Part shown: positions 27,026 to 35,647 of the stretch, in pieces
How the letters are laid out: every line of letters begins with the position of its first letter
Numbering within the stretch: position 1 is the first letter of the stretch
DNA from: a virus
Direction: 5' to 3' (one strand)
Virus record (IMG/VR): IMGVR_UViG_3300001460_000023
Location: 31,185-69,120 of that record
DNA: 37,936 nucleotides
The notes under the pieces: generated by a model
What the model saw: the letters and a program-made list of their open reading frames with translations, nothing else
Databases searched by the model: none
What the model was told of the DNA's origin: nothing
Program-made: the position numbers and the translations under genes

Positions 27026-27868
27026 CTATGAAATTCTAAATGATGTTACTGAGTTTACTGTATCCTTGAAAAAATCCCTGGTCTTGGAGGCAAGAGTATT
27101 TATATTTTTTGCACTATTTTCACTTATAGCCACTTTTGCTCCTTTGGCAAAGATGTTTGCTCCCTGCTGTAACTTTGATAGGACAAGCATTGTCTGAAGT
27201 GAACTTATTCTCTTTTTTGGTCTGACATCTCCAATTGTAGCAATTGTTGTTAAACTAAGGCTATACTGCCAAACCCTATTGCTACTACCTTCATCCATAG
27301 TCAAAGAAAAACTTTCCTTCTCAACTAAGTGTGCCTCTCCAAGTGTTGGATTATGAAAGTAAAGCCTATGTGGTTGACCCTTATAATCTACAGTTACTGA
27401 CTTTTTTAAAATACCCTGCATTATTTTTGTGCAGCCATAACCAGTTTTTACTGACCTACTGAAAGGAATTAATGCCCTTGCAACCGTTCCTGCTGTAATA
27501 CCTTTGGAATTTTTAAGTAACTTTATACCCAGTGCCTTAAAGTCTACCAATGCACTTCCTATAAGGACCTTAAATGTTCTACCAAAGTCACCATTTATTG
27601 ATACTGTCTCAGGTATAAAGTTATTTGTAGAAAGTATTGAAATACCACCTGCAGTTTTCTTTATGTTTGTAAGTTCTGGCTCTGACTTGGATATATTTTG
27701 AGGCATAACAGGAAATAAAAAATAATCTACAGTATCACCATCAGAATCAACTAACTCCAAACCCATCATGTAAACCTCAAAGTCCTTTGGAAATAATGCT
27801 CCAAGAGCCTCCCTACCTATGTTATCAATAAAGTTTCTATACCTTCTATTTGCCTCCTCTTTGGTCAT
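27026..27868 (-). CDS. Baseplate/tail-tube-initiator-like protein
   Basis: 280 residues. The segment YFLFPVMPQNISKSEPELTN with IPETVSINGDFGRTFKV (about 49-103) is the start of many phage baseplate proteins that cap the tail tube (the LysM-less equivalents of T4 gp48/gp54). GYGCTKIMQGIL is mid-protein and the C-terminus is helical and basic. Its place between the hub genes and the wedge genes supports a tube-initiator or hub-wedge adaptor role. No enzymatic residues. Two bases separate it from the next start. Confidence 0.7.
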   Translation of the reverse strand: MTKEEANRRYRNFIDNIGREALGALFPKDFEVYMMGLELVDSDGDTVDYFLFPVMPQNISKSEPELTNIKKTAGGISILSTNNFIPETVSINGDFGRTFKVLIGSALVDFKALGIKLLKNSKGITAGTVARALIPFSRSVKTGYGCTKIMQGILKKSVTVDYKGQPHRLYFHNPTLGEAHLVEKESFSLTMDEGSSNRVWQYSLSLTTIATIGDVRPKKRISSLQTMLVLSKLQQGANIFAKGAKVAISENSAKNINTLASKTRDFFKDTVNSVTSFRIS

Positions 27869-27874
27869 CTTATT

Positions 27875-28366
27875 TTAAATTATTGGTTCTATGTCCCTGT
27901 ATGTAATTGTCACCTCCTCTCCAGATAGTATGGCATCCCTAATAACTGGATATATTTTTTCATATGCAACCCTACTTGCTCCTCCTGAATAGGTTGCAAA
28001 ACTTGCTGAGGTATTGGGCAGATAACATCCTGCAGTGTGTTTTTCTGTATTTCCTGGATGAATTAATATATACTGAAAAGACATATTTGGAGTTACAACC
28101 TTCCAATTTGGAGAGTTGTGAACACATAACATACCCTTATACCATCCAGGCTTTTTATCCTTATACCTTGCAGTTTCTCTGGCATGGTAACCACCCTCTG
28201 ATCTCAGAGATAGTTTGTAAGTTCCTTCAGGAACTCTGGTCTCACTCATTACCTTTTCTTTTCTCTCTTCATCTTCTATACCAAAACACTTTGATACCCC
28301 ATCAATCTGCATTATACTCATGGATGCATTACCATTGTCTGCAAACCTTAATATTTCAATTTTCAT
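27875..28366 (-). CDS. DUF5675-family protein in the baseplate cluster
   Basis: 163 residues. Shows the DUF5675 layout: a short strand pair and acidic linker, VPEGTYKLSLRSEGG (45-59), then YILIHPGNTEKHTAGCYLP (99-117). The conserved His103 and Cys114 in IHPGN...AGC recall the His/Cys arrangement of L,D-transpeptidase-like folds, so a peptidoglycan-acting role has some plausibility, but the family's function is not known to me. It lies among hub genes, where tail lysozymes are often encoded. No signal peptide. Confidence 0.75.
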   Translation of the reverse strand: MKIEILRFADNGNASMSIMQIDGVSKCFGIEDEERKEKVMSETRVPEGTYKLSLRSEGGYHARETARYKDKKPGWYKGMLCVHNSPNWKVVTPNMSFQYILIHPGNTEKHTAGCYLPNTSASFATYSGGASRVAYEKIYPVIRDAILSGEEVTITYRDIEPII

Positions 28367-28387
28367 AATTACTAAATTTAATAATTT

Positions 28388-28639
28388 TTAACTTAAGGTC
28401 CCAGTCCCTGGTCCAGTTGTTACTCCTGATCCTACAAATGCAGGAGTAACTGCAGTTGTAACTGGTATTCCTGGAGTCACAGTAACTGTTGCTGACTTTA
28501 TTGCTGTTTCAATAACTCCTGCAAGATTATTTGCAAAGTCACTTATTTGCTTTTGAGACTCATCTGTTATGTCAGATCCAGTTGTTTCTACCATAAAAGC
28601 CTCTATTTGTGCAGCTATTGCTGCTTTTATTATTGGCAT
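28388..28639 (-). CDS. Small unknown baseplate-region protein
   Basis: 83 residues. The first 50 residues are an amphipathic helix region (AAIAAQIEAFMVETTGSDIT, DFANNLAGVIETAIKSA). The rest is Val/Thr/Pro/Gly-rich and ends VTTGPGTGTLS. Similar short proteins with GTG endings occur in many tailed phages beside hub genes. A small hub-associated or spike-tip protein is possible. No PAAR motif visible. Confidence 0.65.
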   Translation of the reverse strand: MPIIKAAIAAQIEAFMVETTGSDITDESQKQISDFANNLAGVIETAIKSATVTVTPGIPVTTAVTPAFVGSGVTTGPGTGTLS

Positions 28640-28640
28640 G

Positions 28641-29546
28641 TTATTGTATTTTTAAGTATTTACTAAATATTTTTGTTGTGTTTGTTTTTAATGCAAGCAA
28701 TTGTGCTGCATTTAGCAATGGACTTGGACCTATTGAAGTTGTAACTGTAGTTTTCCCAAGTTCATCCAGGATAGAATGAAACATTGCCTCTGTCTCCTCT
28801 GCTATTGTAGCTGTAACTGTAGCATCACCCATCTCAAAACTCTCCTCCTCTATTTTGTAGCCACTTGTACCCTCTTTAATCCTGGACTCTATAGTTTCAA
28901 AGGTCATGTCAGAGAAAGTCTCTATATTTTCAATAGCATCCTTAACTACCCTCCTGTCTGATACAAATGACTTTGTAGATATGGCATCTGATACATTTAG
29001 GTCAAATGAGCCACTAACGGTCACTTTAAACTCTCCTTGATCCAATGCGTTTCCAACATTAATAAGTAACTTGCCAGACTCCCTTTCAAATCCTGTTACG
29101 TTTATTAAAATTTCACCTCTTTTACCAGTTCCAACTATTGAAACCACACCTTTTTTACCCTCTCTAATAAAAGAAAACTCATTCTCTGATATGAGAGGAA
29201 TTTCCTCTGGATTATTCAACTTTGAAACAATTACTGCCTTATTGTAAACTGGAACATTTACCCAAAAAACTGATGACCCTAAAGTATCTGAAGTTTCTGG
29301 AAATTTAAGTCTTTCCATAACCTCTGAGTCAACATCTACATTATGCATTATGTCCAGGTTTCCTCTCCCCATTATACTTACAGAGGTTGTTCTATAACAT
29401 GACTCTACAAATGCATCTCGATCCTCAACATTTGATGGAATTATAACCCTTCCAGTTCCACAATAGTACCTGGTATTAGATATACCAACTCTTTTCTGTG
29501 GGAAAGTCCCTGGATCTGTACTAAACTTATAATAATTATCTTTCAT
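28641..29546 (-). CDS. Putative baseplate spike/hub accessory protein
   Basis: 301 residues. The mid-section (about 125-190) is a run of alternating short strands (VVSIVGTGKRGEILINVTG, LLINVGNALDQGEFKVTVSG, SFDLNVSD), like the beta-helical stalk of gpV/gp5-type spikes, though shorter. Helical segments follow and the C-terminus is SPLLNAAQLLALKTNT. No lysozyme motif. It directly follows the large hub gene with no gap (stop and start adjacent). Spike or spike-chaperone is inferred; general structural protein is the alternative. Confidence 0.68.
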   Translation of the reverse strand: MKDNYYKFSTDPGTFPQKRVGISNTRYYCGTGRVIIPSNVEDRDAFVESCYRTTSVSIMGRGNLDIMHNVDVDSEVMERLKFPETSDTLGSSVFWVNVPVYNKAVIVSKLNNPEEIPLISENEFSFIREGKKGVVSIVGTGKRGEILINVTGFERESGKLLINVGNALDQGEFKVTVSGSFDLNVSDAISTKSFVSDRRVVKDAIENIETFSDMTFETIESRIKEGTSGYKIEEESFEMGDATVTATIAEETEAMFHSILDELGKTTVTTSIGPSPLLNAAQLLALKTNTTKIFSKYLKIQ

Positions 29547-32375
29547 CTATACAAAATTATTAAACTTTGACCCATCCTCTATTGGTCCAATATAAGGTTG
29601 CATTGGATCAACTCCTGAAAATTGTTGCCTTTTCATAAAAAAATTAAATACTTCTTTAATTACCTTATTTACTGTTTTTGGATTAATTGTTGGTTTTTTC
29701 TTTCCATCTATTGCCAGTTGTTCTCTTGCAAACTCCATTATAAGATCTGTATCAATTATGTTAAAGTATGTAAGAGGGACTATACTACCATCACTTATTT
29801 CTATTTCAACCTCTCCACTTACATATTTTTCAACCATACCCCTGCTTACCTTTAACATAGTAACCCTGTCAATTGTTGCCCCTGTATGCATGAAGTCATT
29901 TGTTACTTCGTCTACATAAAAAATTTCTCTTGTAGGTAAGTACCTTATCCAGGTGCCTCTTTTAAACCTACGGTCACCATTTATAACAATAGTTCCCTCT
30001 CTTGTAAAAGGAAGGTATGCATGTGAGTCAATTAAGTATTTAAGGTCCAGTAGGACTTGCTCCAGTAGATAATTAGCATCATCCCCTTCTTTTTCATGTA
30101 TCCTGCCCATCCATGATATGTAATTTGAAACCACTGTGAACTTATTACTTCCAAATATTTTTGCATACTCCTCAAAGAGCACTATTGGAATTTTTGAAAA
30201 TAAGGAGTTTGTATTTCCAAAATTTACTGACTGTGGATCTATTTCATACCAACTGTAAGCCTCTGTTGAAAATGACAAATTTTCATTAATTACATCCACA
30301 TCATCAATTACCATCTGACCCAACAAACCAGTATTAATAAAGTCCCGTATTTTAGCCTGGTCAAATGGAGGCTCTCTCACTATAAAATTAAACTTATCTC
30401 CATAGGTATCTGTATAAAACTCAACAAAAGGTTTCTGGCAGAACTTAAAGAACTGATTAATAAGGGACCCATCTGGCTGAGACATGCTTGAATCTGCAAT
30501 TGTCCTGTGCCTTACCCCTTCATCAATTACCAACTCTACTATTTGCCATATACCTTTTGGATTCGGTTTTATGATTGCTACCTGGTCTGTAGTTTTTTGT
30601 AAAGTCACATAGTCTATTGCAGCACAAATTGCCCTGGCAAGATAAGGTGACTGTGGATAGGTTTCCCTCTGTGCTTTAGTAAGTCCTTTTATAAAAAGGG
30701 AAGAACCTGAAATTTCAAAATTAGTAGTACTTTCAACCCTTATTCCAGTTGAACTTACTTTGGTTTGAGGTTGTGAATTTATTCTTGAAGGATCAGCAAG
30801 ATTACTTAGTTCACCTCTAACCTTGTAACTGTCCCAGGATACAAATTTTTTCTCAAGGTCAATTATTTCGGTTGCAAAGTCAATGATATTATTAAAGTTT
30901 TTTAGCTGAGTTGCAGCATTGTGGATAACTGGTATTGCTCTGAGGATGCCTGCCTCAGCTAAGAGACCATAAATCTTCAACTCCAATTTTTTTAGGTTAC
31001 CTGGTTTACGGTTATCCTTAGCTGTAGTATTTGTGACACCCAAACCTAAACTGGCATCTGATCCATACCCTGCAGAAAATAATTTATCTGGAGTTACTTC
31101 TATATTTGATACAACATTTATTAAAAAAGTAAGTGCATCCTCTATAGTATTGTACCTGGCAAAAGAAAGGTCAGCATAGGCACCATTGAATGCATTTCTT
31201 TGAATTATCTGACCCTCTTCTCCTAAAAAGTTTTCTTTAAAGAATAACAAAGGCTGTAAGTATGCACCATCATCAATGATAAGTTTTGATAAATCTCTTC
31301 CATTAATTGTGGTCAAAACATCTGTAGCCTCAAAATTTGAAACCTGAGAACAATTATCAACCAACCCTATCATGTCGTAAACATTTCCTGGTAACTCATA
31401 TGGAGATACAATATCTGACCCTCTTGCAGCCTCCTGAGACCTGGAGTCAATTTCTGAATCAAGTGTTTCCATCCTAATCCAGACCACATCATTGCTGTTT
31501 ATTGCTGTATGAAAAAAGAATGAGTTTCTCCTCAACTCTCCCCTTTCAACTTTATTTAAGGACCCCTTACTTACATAATTACCATTTGGCTTTCTAATAA
31601 TTGAATCCTCATCAACACCCCACATATCTCCATTATAATTTGTCATTATTGGAGGAAGTGTTATTGTAAAAGTACCACCTGTAGGTCCCACACTGGTTTG
31701 ACATGTCTCTACAAATTTTGATATGTCAAGTATAGTTCCCTCCAGGTCCTGGTCCAGAGGTCCATCTGACATTGCCCTTAGCCAGATCCATACTGAAATT
31801 GTTGGATGTTCTTTTTTTACTGCCCCTCTATTTGGATCTGAATACTTTTGGTAACCTGGATCTCTTAACAGAGAGGATAGTTGATTACCAACAAAGGCAG
31901 TTGTGCTCCTTTCCTGAGAAACAGTATTCTTACCTTTCATTGCAACAATTTCTCTTCTTAGCTTTTCGCTTGGAACTGCCAATACAGTGTTTACCTTTAA
32001 GGGACCTGACCATTTAACCTCAGTAGCAAATCCATTTAGAATGATAACCATGGCATCACCAAACTCATTCTTGTACTCTCTCCTTTCATCTGAGTCATAC
32101 ATGCTGTATATTCTTTCCAGATTACACTGCTCAAAATCTTTGGCATTGTTTTCCCTGCCAGGAACTGTAACAGTTCCAGTCTGACTGTTAACGGTTACAG
32201 TGACATTCCTATCTCCCTCTGTTCTCCTTCTCTCCAAATCTGTAGGAGTGTACTTTAAAAAATCACTTTCTGGCATTCCAGTTATGGCTTTTGGACCATC
32301 AAGGAACTCAGATACCGTTTTTAAATCAGATTCATAGTGAACATAAAGAACATATTTACTTGTTAAGTCTGGCAT
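29547..32375 (-). CDS. Large baseplate hub protein (gp27/gpD-like)
   Basis: 942 residues, the second-longest tail gene after the fibre. Beta-rich N-terminal half with VIILNGFATEVKWSGPLKVN; later segments resemble hub proteins: IWQIVELVIDEGVRHRTIAD, FFKFCQKPFVEFYTDTYGDK, FNFIVREPPFD. The C-terminal third has RFKRGTWIRYLPTREIFYVD, a hub-type beta domain, then an Ile/Lys-rich tail. Position after the tape measure and before the wedge genes agrees. The long length suggests an insertion compared with typical hub proteins (300-400 residues). ATG start with AAAAAAAATAA leader, no Shine-Dalgarno. Confidence 0.8.
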   Translation of the reverse strand: MPDLTSKYVLYVHYESDLKTVSEFLDGPKAITGMPESDFLKYTPTDLERRRTEGDRNVTVTVNSQTGTVTVPGRENNAKDFEQCNLERIYSMYDSDERREYKNEFGDAMVIILNGFATEVKWSGPLKVNTVLAVPSEKLRREIVAMKGKNTVSQERSTTAFVGNQLSSLLRDPGYQKYSDPNRGAVKKEHPTISVWIWLRAMSDGPLDQDLEGTILDISKFVETCQTSVGPTGGTFTITLPPIMTNYNGDMWGVDEDSIIRKPNGNYVSKGSLNKVERGELRRNSFFFHTAINSNDVVWIRMETLDSEIDSRSQEAARGSDIVSPYELPGNVYDMIGLVDNCSQVSNFEATDVLTTINGRDLSKLIIDDGAYLQPLLFFKENFLGEEGQIIQRNAFNGAYADLSFARYNTIEDALTFLINVVSNIEVTPDKLFSAGYGSDASLGLGVTNTTAKDNRKPGNLKKLELKIYGLLAEAGILRAIPVIHNAATQLKNFNNIIDFATEIIDLEKKFVSWDSYKVRGELSNLADPSRINSQPQTKVSSTGIRVESTTNFEISGSSLFIKGLTKAQRETYPQSPYLARAICAAIDYVTLQKTTDQVAIIKPNPKGIWQIVELVIDEGVRHRTIADSSMSQPDGSLINQFFKFCQKPFVEFYTDTYGDKFNFIVREPPFDQAKIRDFINTGLLGQMVIDDVDVINENLSFSTEAYSWYEIDPQSVNFGNTNSLFSKIPIVLFEEYAKIFGSNKFTVVSNYISWMGRIHEKEGDDANYLLEQVLLDLKYLIDSHAYLPFTREGTIVINGDRRFKRGTWIRYLPTREIFYVDEVTNDFMHTGATIDRVTMLKVSRGMVEKYVSGEVEIEISDGSIVPLTYFNIIDTDLIMEFAREQLAIDGKKKPTINPKTVNKVIKEVFNFFMKRQQFSGVDPMQPYIGPIEDGSKFNNFV

Positions 32376-32400
32376 TTATTTTTTTTATTTTATTATATTT

Positions 32401-34188
32401 TTAAAATGGTACATATGGAAAAAGAGGTCCTGCCCCTCCTGCTGCAGATAGTCCTGTTTTTAACCAGTCTGGTATCTTAATAGTTGACATAGTTTCACCA
32501 AAATCTTTCATTGTTGTAATAAGGTCACTTATATTTTTCCCCAAATCCTTCATACCTTCAGAAACATTTGCGTTTTGTCTTTTTAATTCATTTAAACCAA
32601 AGTCAGCACTCTTTGCCCTGTTTTTTGCATCAGATCCCATTTGCCTATTAACTTCATTCTCAGCCTCTTGTGGAGACATTTCATTGTTTAGTAGCTTTTC
32701 TGCCATTGTAACACTCTCTATTCCAAATAATGACTGGATGCTCCTAACCTGGTTAAGTCTACCACCACCCATTCCTTTTACCTTATTTATAGTCTTCTCA
32801 TAAAGTTCTCCATCACCTGCTGCCAGACCTTTTTCTTTTTCTTTCAAAAGTTCCAGTGGTGACATATCTGGAAACAACTGTCTAAGGTTTAACATAGAAA
32901 ATGCCTCTGACTCTTGAGTTGTTGACTGCCTCATTGCCTGATCAACTGACTGTACTATTTGACCCAGGATTCTTGGATCTGAAAACGCTTTGTCTGAGGC
33001 TGCTATTTGCTGTACAATTTTGGTATTTACTCCAGTATCAATACTCCCTAATACTTGAAATTGTTTTTGTGCAAGTGTTTTTTGAAGTTCAATAAATTCT
33101 GACATGAATGCCTCTTCGGTCCCTGCTGCTCTACCTCCCTTGAATAGTTGGTCAGCAATTTCAATCATACCACCACCACCTTGCATTCTACCAAAACCTG
33201 CAAATGTGGCACCCTCCATACCCAGTCCTCTGTCAATGGCTACTGCATCATTTATTCCTTGTTTATTAAGATACCTGGAACCACCTTCCCTAATTGCAGG
33301 AAGTAGCATTTGCTCAATTGCCTCATCAAGACTAACATCAAACCCACTAAGAGCCATGTTACCTGCTCCTGACTGACCCAACCTTGCGTTTATACCCTTT
33401 CTCCCCTTTACATTCTCAACTGGTGATCCTGTTAATCTGGATAAGTTTCCCAAGTTTTCATCTCTTGCAGGATCAGCAACCATGGATACAAGACCTGCAA
33501 TAATACCTGCAATGGTCATACCCTTTGCGAGTTTAGCTGCACCCCTTGCTCTGGCTCTGGCTGCTTGCTTTGCTGCCTGCTTTCCACCAAAGTCTGCACC
33601 CATTCTTACAAAATTGTCCTCTTTAAAAGAAGACATAGCATCCCTCATGAAACCTCCACCACCTGATCCATCAACATCTCTACCTGACAGTTGTTCGTTT
33701 TGATAAGATGAACTAAGGACCTCAAATGCATCTCTGCCATCATCCTTAGTACCTACTATACCCTGTAACCTCGATAAATTTTCTTGAACATTTTCTTTAT
33801 TGGCTCCAATCTCTTCTCTTGAAGACTGAAGTATTGCAAGGTATATGTCTTTTAGAAGATCAACCTGCTGTTTGTTTTCCTTATCTGCTGAGGCTATATC
33901 CCTAAGTTCACCTTTTGCAGATTCCTTTCCCTCCTCTGTGGAGGCAGTACTTAGCTTTCTTTCTGCTGCAATTTGGGCACCTTCTCTTTCAAGCCTGTTT
34001 CTCCTTTCAAGTGCTGAGACCTGCTCATTTAAGTTTCTTATAAGTTCCTTTGAGTTTGCTGAGTACTCCTGGGCATCTCTGATCATGTCTCTTGCCAACT
34101 CTTTGGCATCTGACCTTACTCTTGAGAACTCACTTCTTACACCGTTTCCCTCAGCACTAACTTTTATTTTCCTTTCTACTGTAGACAT
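32401..34188 (-). CDS. Tail tape measure protein
   Basis: 595 residues. Coiled-coil-prone N-terminus (SEFSRVRSDAKELARDMIRD; LNEQVSALERRNRLEREGAQ) to about residue 145. A Gly/Ala-rich hydrophobic stretch, KQAARARARGAAKLAKGMTI through AGIIAGLVSM (203-236), is the typical membrane-active segment. The remainder is helical and glycine-rich (GRMQGGGGMIEIADQLF; KGMGGGRLNQVRS). It follows the two chaperone-position genes. By the usual 1.5 angstrom per residue rule the tail would be roughly 90 nm long, a medium contractile tail (inference). No lysozyme domain. Two bases separate it from the previous gene... start ATG at 34188. Confidence 0.85.
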   Translation of the reverse strand: MSTVERKIKVSAEGNGVRSEFSRVRSDAKELARDMIRDAQEYSANSKELIRNLNEQVSALERRNRLEREGAQIAAERKLSTASTEEGKESAKGELRDIASADKENKQQVDLLKDIYLAILQSSREEIGANKENVQENLSRLQGIVGTKDDGRDAFEVLSSSYQNEQLSGRDVDGSGGGGFMRDAMSSFKEDNFVRMGADFGGKQAAKQAARARARGAAKLAKGMTIAGIIAGLVSMVADPARDENLGNLSRLTGSPVENVKGRKGINARLGQSGAGNMALSGFDVSLDEAIEQMLLPAIREGGSRYLNKQGINDAVAIDRGLGMEGATFAGFGRMQGGGGMIEIADQLFKGGRAAGTEEAFMSEFIELQKTLAQKQFQVLGSIDTGVNTKIVQQIAASDKAFSDPRILGQIVQSVDQAMRQSTTQESEAFSMLNLRQLFPDMSPLELLKEKEKGLAAGDGELYEKTINKVKGMGGGRLNQVRSIQSLFGIESVTMAEKLLNNEMSPQEAENEVNRQMGSDAKNRAKSADFGLNELKRQNANVSEGMKDLGKNISDLITTMKDFGETMSTIKIPDWLKTGLSAAGGAGPLFPYVPF

Positions 34189-34189
34189 A

Positions 34190-34537
34190 TTAAACCTTTA
34201 TGTTGTCAAACAAATCATCAAACTCCTCACTTGATAAACTATCCTCTGAATCAGATAAAAAGTTTCCACCACCAGGCACATACTTATCATCAATCCCTGG
34301 ATTGTCTGATATTGTTTTTACAAAGTGGTTATCCAAGTCCTCTTTTTCTTTTTCCAGATCTTTCTGAAGTTCTGCAAAAAATTTGAACTCTTCAATCTCC
34401 AGGACCATATCCACAGGACACATTTTTCTGTGCTCTGGTGAAAATAAAGAAACCTTATGCCTTTCTCTCCAGGCATGATCATAAGGATGATCAAGATTCC
34501 ACTTCTTTATTACATCTAAGAAGTTTCCCTTTGTCAT
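34190..34537 (-). CDS. Small protein in the tail-assembly-chaperone position (2)
   Basis: 115 residues, acidic. Contains LDHPYDHAWRERHKVSLFSP followed by EHRKMCPVDMVLEIEEFKFF, then a Glu/Asp-rich end. The HPYD-WR--H pattern recurs in small phage proteins just upstream of tape measures. It is probably part of the tail chaperone system, but the classic programmed frameshift from the previous gene is not available here (stops lie in the way). It starts 11 bases after the 136-residue gene and its stop is adjacent to the tape-measure ATG. Confidence 0.7.
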   Translation of the reverse strand: MTKGNFLDVIKKWNLDHPYDHAWRERHKVSLFSPEHRKMCPVDMVLEIEEFKFFAELQKDLEKEKEDLDNHFVKTISDNPGIDDKYVPGGGNFLSDSEDSLSSEEFDDLFDNIKV

Positions 34538-34548
34538 ATTTACGATCT

Positions 34549-34959
34549 CTATACCTTACTAATTTTTTTACTTTTAGCTTTGACTGTTTCAGGTTCCACC
34601 TCTTCCTCCTCAAAGTTTCCCTGTGCCAGGTTCTCATATTTTTTCCAAAAAGGAATAAACTGATCCTTATACACAGACAATAATTCTATTGCATCTATTG
34701 CATCTATTTTTGTTAAGTCAACCTTTGCATCCTTTAATATGTTTGGGCAAAGAGTTGAAAAGTAAGCTATCATATCAATATAGTCCAGTGCTCTTAGCAT
34801 ACTAACCATATTTGACTGTAGCATGTCTCCATACTTTCCGTTTGACAGTGTAATTTTCAAACTTTCTATTTGAATTAACTCACCTACTGTTGGAAAGTTA
34901 ACCTCATAACTGTTTTTTTTGATCTTTAATTTTGTTGATCTTTCAATTCCTAAATCCAT
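34549..34959 (-). CDS. Small protein in the tail-assembly-chaperone position (1)
   Basis: 136 residues. N-terminal beta strands (RSTKLKIKKNSYEVNFPTVG), a helical middle (IDMIAYFSTLCPNILKDAKV) and a Lys/Glu-rich tail ending KKISKV. Such a gene between tail tube and tape measure is the usual place for the gpG-like chaperone that coats the tape measure before tube assembly. ATG start directly after the 34985-35022 terminator, so its expression depends on readthrough or on a promoter I cannot identify. Confidence 0.72.
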   Translation of the reverse strand: MDLGIERSTKLKIKKNSYEVNFPTVGELIQIESLKITLSNGKYGDMLQSNMVSMLRALDYIDMIAYFSTLCPNILKDAKVDLTKIDAIDAIELLSVYKDQFIPFWKKYENLAQGNFEEEEVEPETVKAKSKKISKV

Positions 34960-34984
34960 CTTGTTCTATTTTACTATTTGCTAT

Positions 34985-35022
34985 AAAAAAATAAATGGCA
35001 TCCATATTTTGAATGCCATTTA
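34985..35022 (-). terminator. Rho-independent terminator after the tail tube gene
   Basis: Inverted repeat TAAATGGCAT (34992-35001) and ATGCCATTTA (35013-35022), 10 base pairs with an 11-base loop; on the minus strand it is followed by seven T (34991-34985). It sits 42 bases after the tube stop codon. It could lower expression of the downstream tail genes relative to the abundant sheath and tube. Confidence 0.8.
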
Positions 35023-35064
35023 AAGATAACTATTTTTTTGTATTTCTCACTTGATGCCTTCTTT

Positions 35065-35610
35065 TTATGTGAAGATAATTGGTTGAGTGTAGGCAAATTC
35101 TTGGTTTCTACCAGAAAGACCGTTCTCTGTTATTTCAAATGAGTCTCTCTCTAAATGAACACCCTTAACCTGAGCAAACATTGGTTGAGTATTTACATCT
35201 GACTCCTTTTGACCTGTTGTTGCATCAGTAAAGTCATGTATTTTTTTATAAATATCAAGAGTTATACCCTCTCCCTCTAAGGCTATGTGCTCCATTAATG
35301 CATTAACTGAAGTAACCCTTCTAATAACACCCTGGTTACCACCAGTTGTTGGTCCAGATCCTATCCCTGCTGTAGCTGCAGTATTATCAAAGATACCTGC
35401 CACACCATCAGACTCAAAATCTATTGAATAGAATGCACATGATACTGTTCCACTCCACTCCAATGCAGGAAGTTCTGAAGGATGTAACCTTCCAATACCT
35501 TGGACCTTACCCCTACTTATGTTTTCATTTACACTTATATTTTTCATCTTACCAATCACTGAACCGTTTAGTTTTATGATTGCCAGTGCACCTGTTAATA
35601 CTTGAGCCAT
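35065..35610 (-). CDS. Tail tube protein
   Basis: 181 residues. Forms the inner tube of the contractile tail through which DNA passes. Beta-rich: ALAIIKLNGSVIGKMKNISV, then a GRLHPSELPALEWSG segment and VSCAFYSIDF, the pattern of gp19/XkdM-like tubes, with EITENGLSGRNQEFAYTQP near the C-terminus. The length (about 180) is typical. It lies directly downstream of the sheath gene, as in most myophages. It starts with ATG after a leader of TAAATTTAAAATAATTACAAG with no Shine-Dalgarno. Confidence 0.83.
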   Translation of the reverse strand: MAQVLTGALAIIKLNGSVIGKMKNISVNENISRGKVQGIGRLHPSELPALEWSGTVSCAFYSIDFESDGVAGIFDNTAATAGIGSGPTTGGNQGVIRRVTSVNALMEHIALEGEGITLDIYKKIHDFTDATTGQKESDVNTQPMFAQVKGVHLERDSFEITENGLSGRNQEFAYTQPIIFT

Positions 35611-35647
35611 CTTGTAATTATTTTAAATTTAAACTTAACTATCTTTT

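Noticed and set aside
34530-34580. Programmed -1 frameshift between the two chaperone-position genes (a run of seven A before the first stop)
   Set aside because: The 0-frame codons are AGT AAA AAA ATT, so the run is not in X-XXY-YYZ register, and after a -1 slip the next codons are AAT then TAG, with a TAA following. The second gene therefore needs its own ATG.
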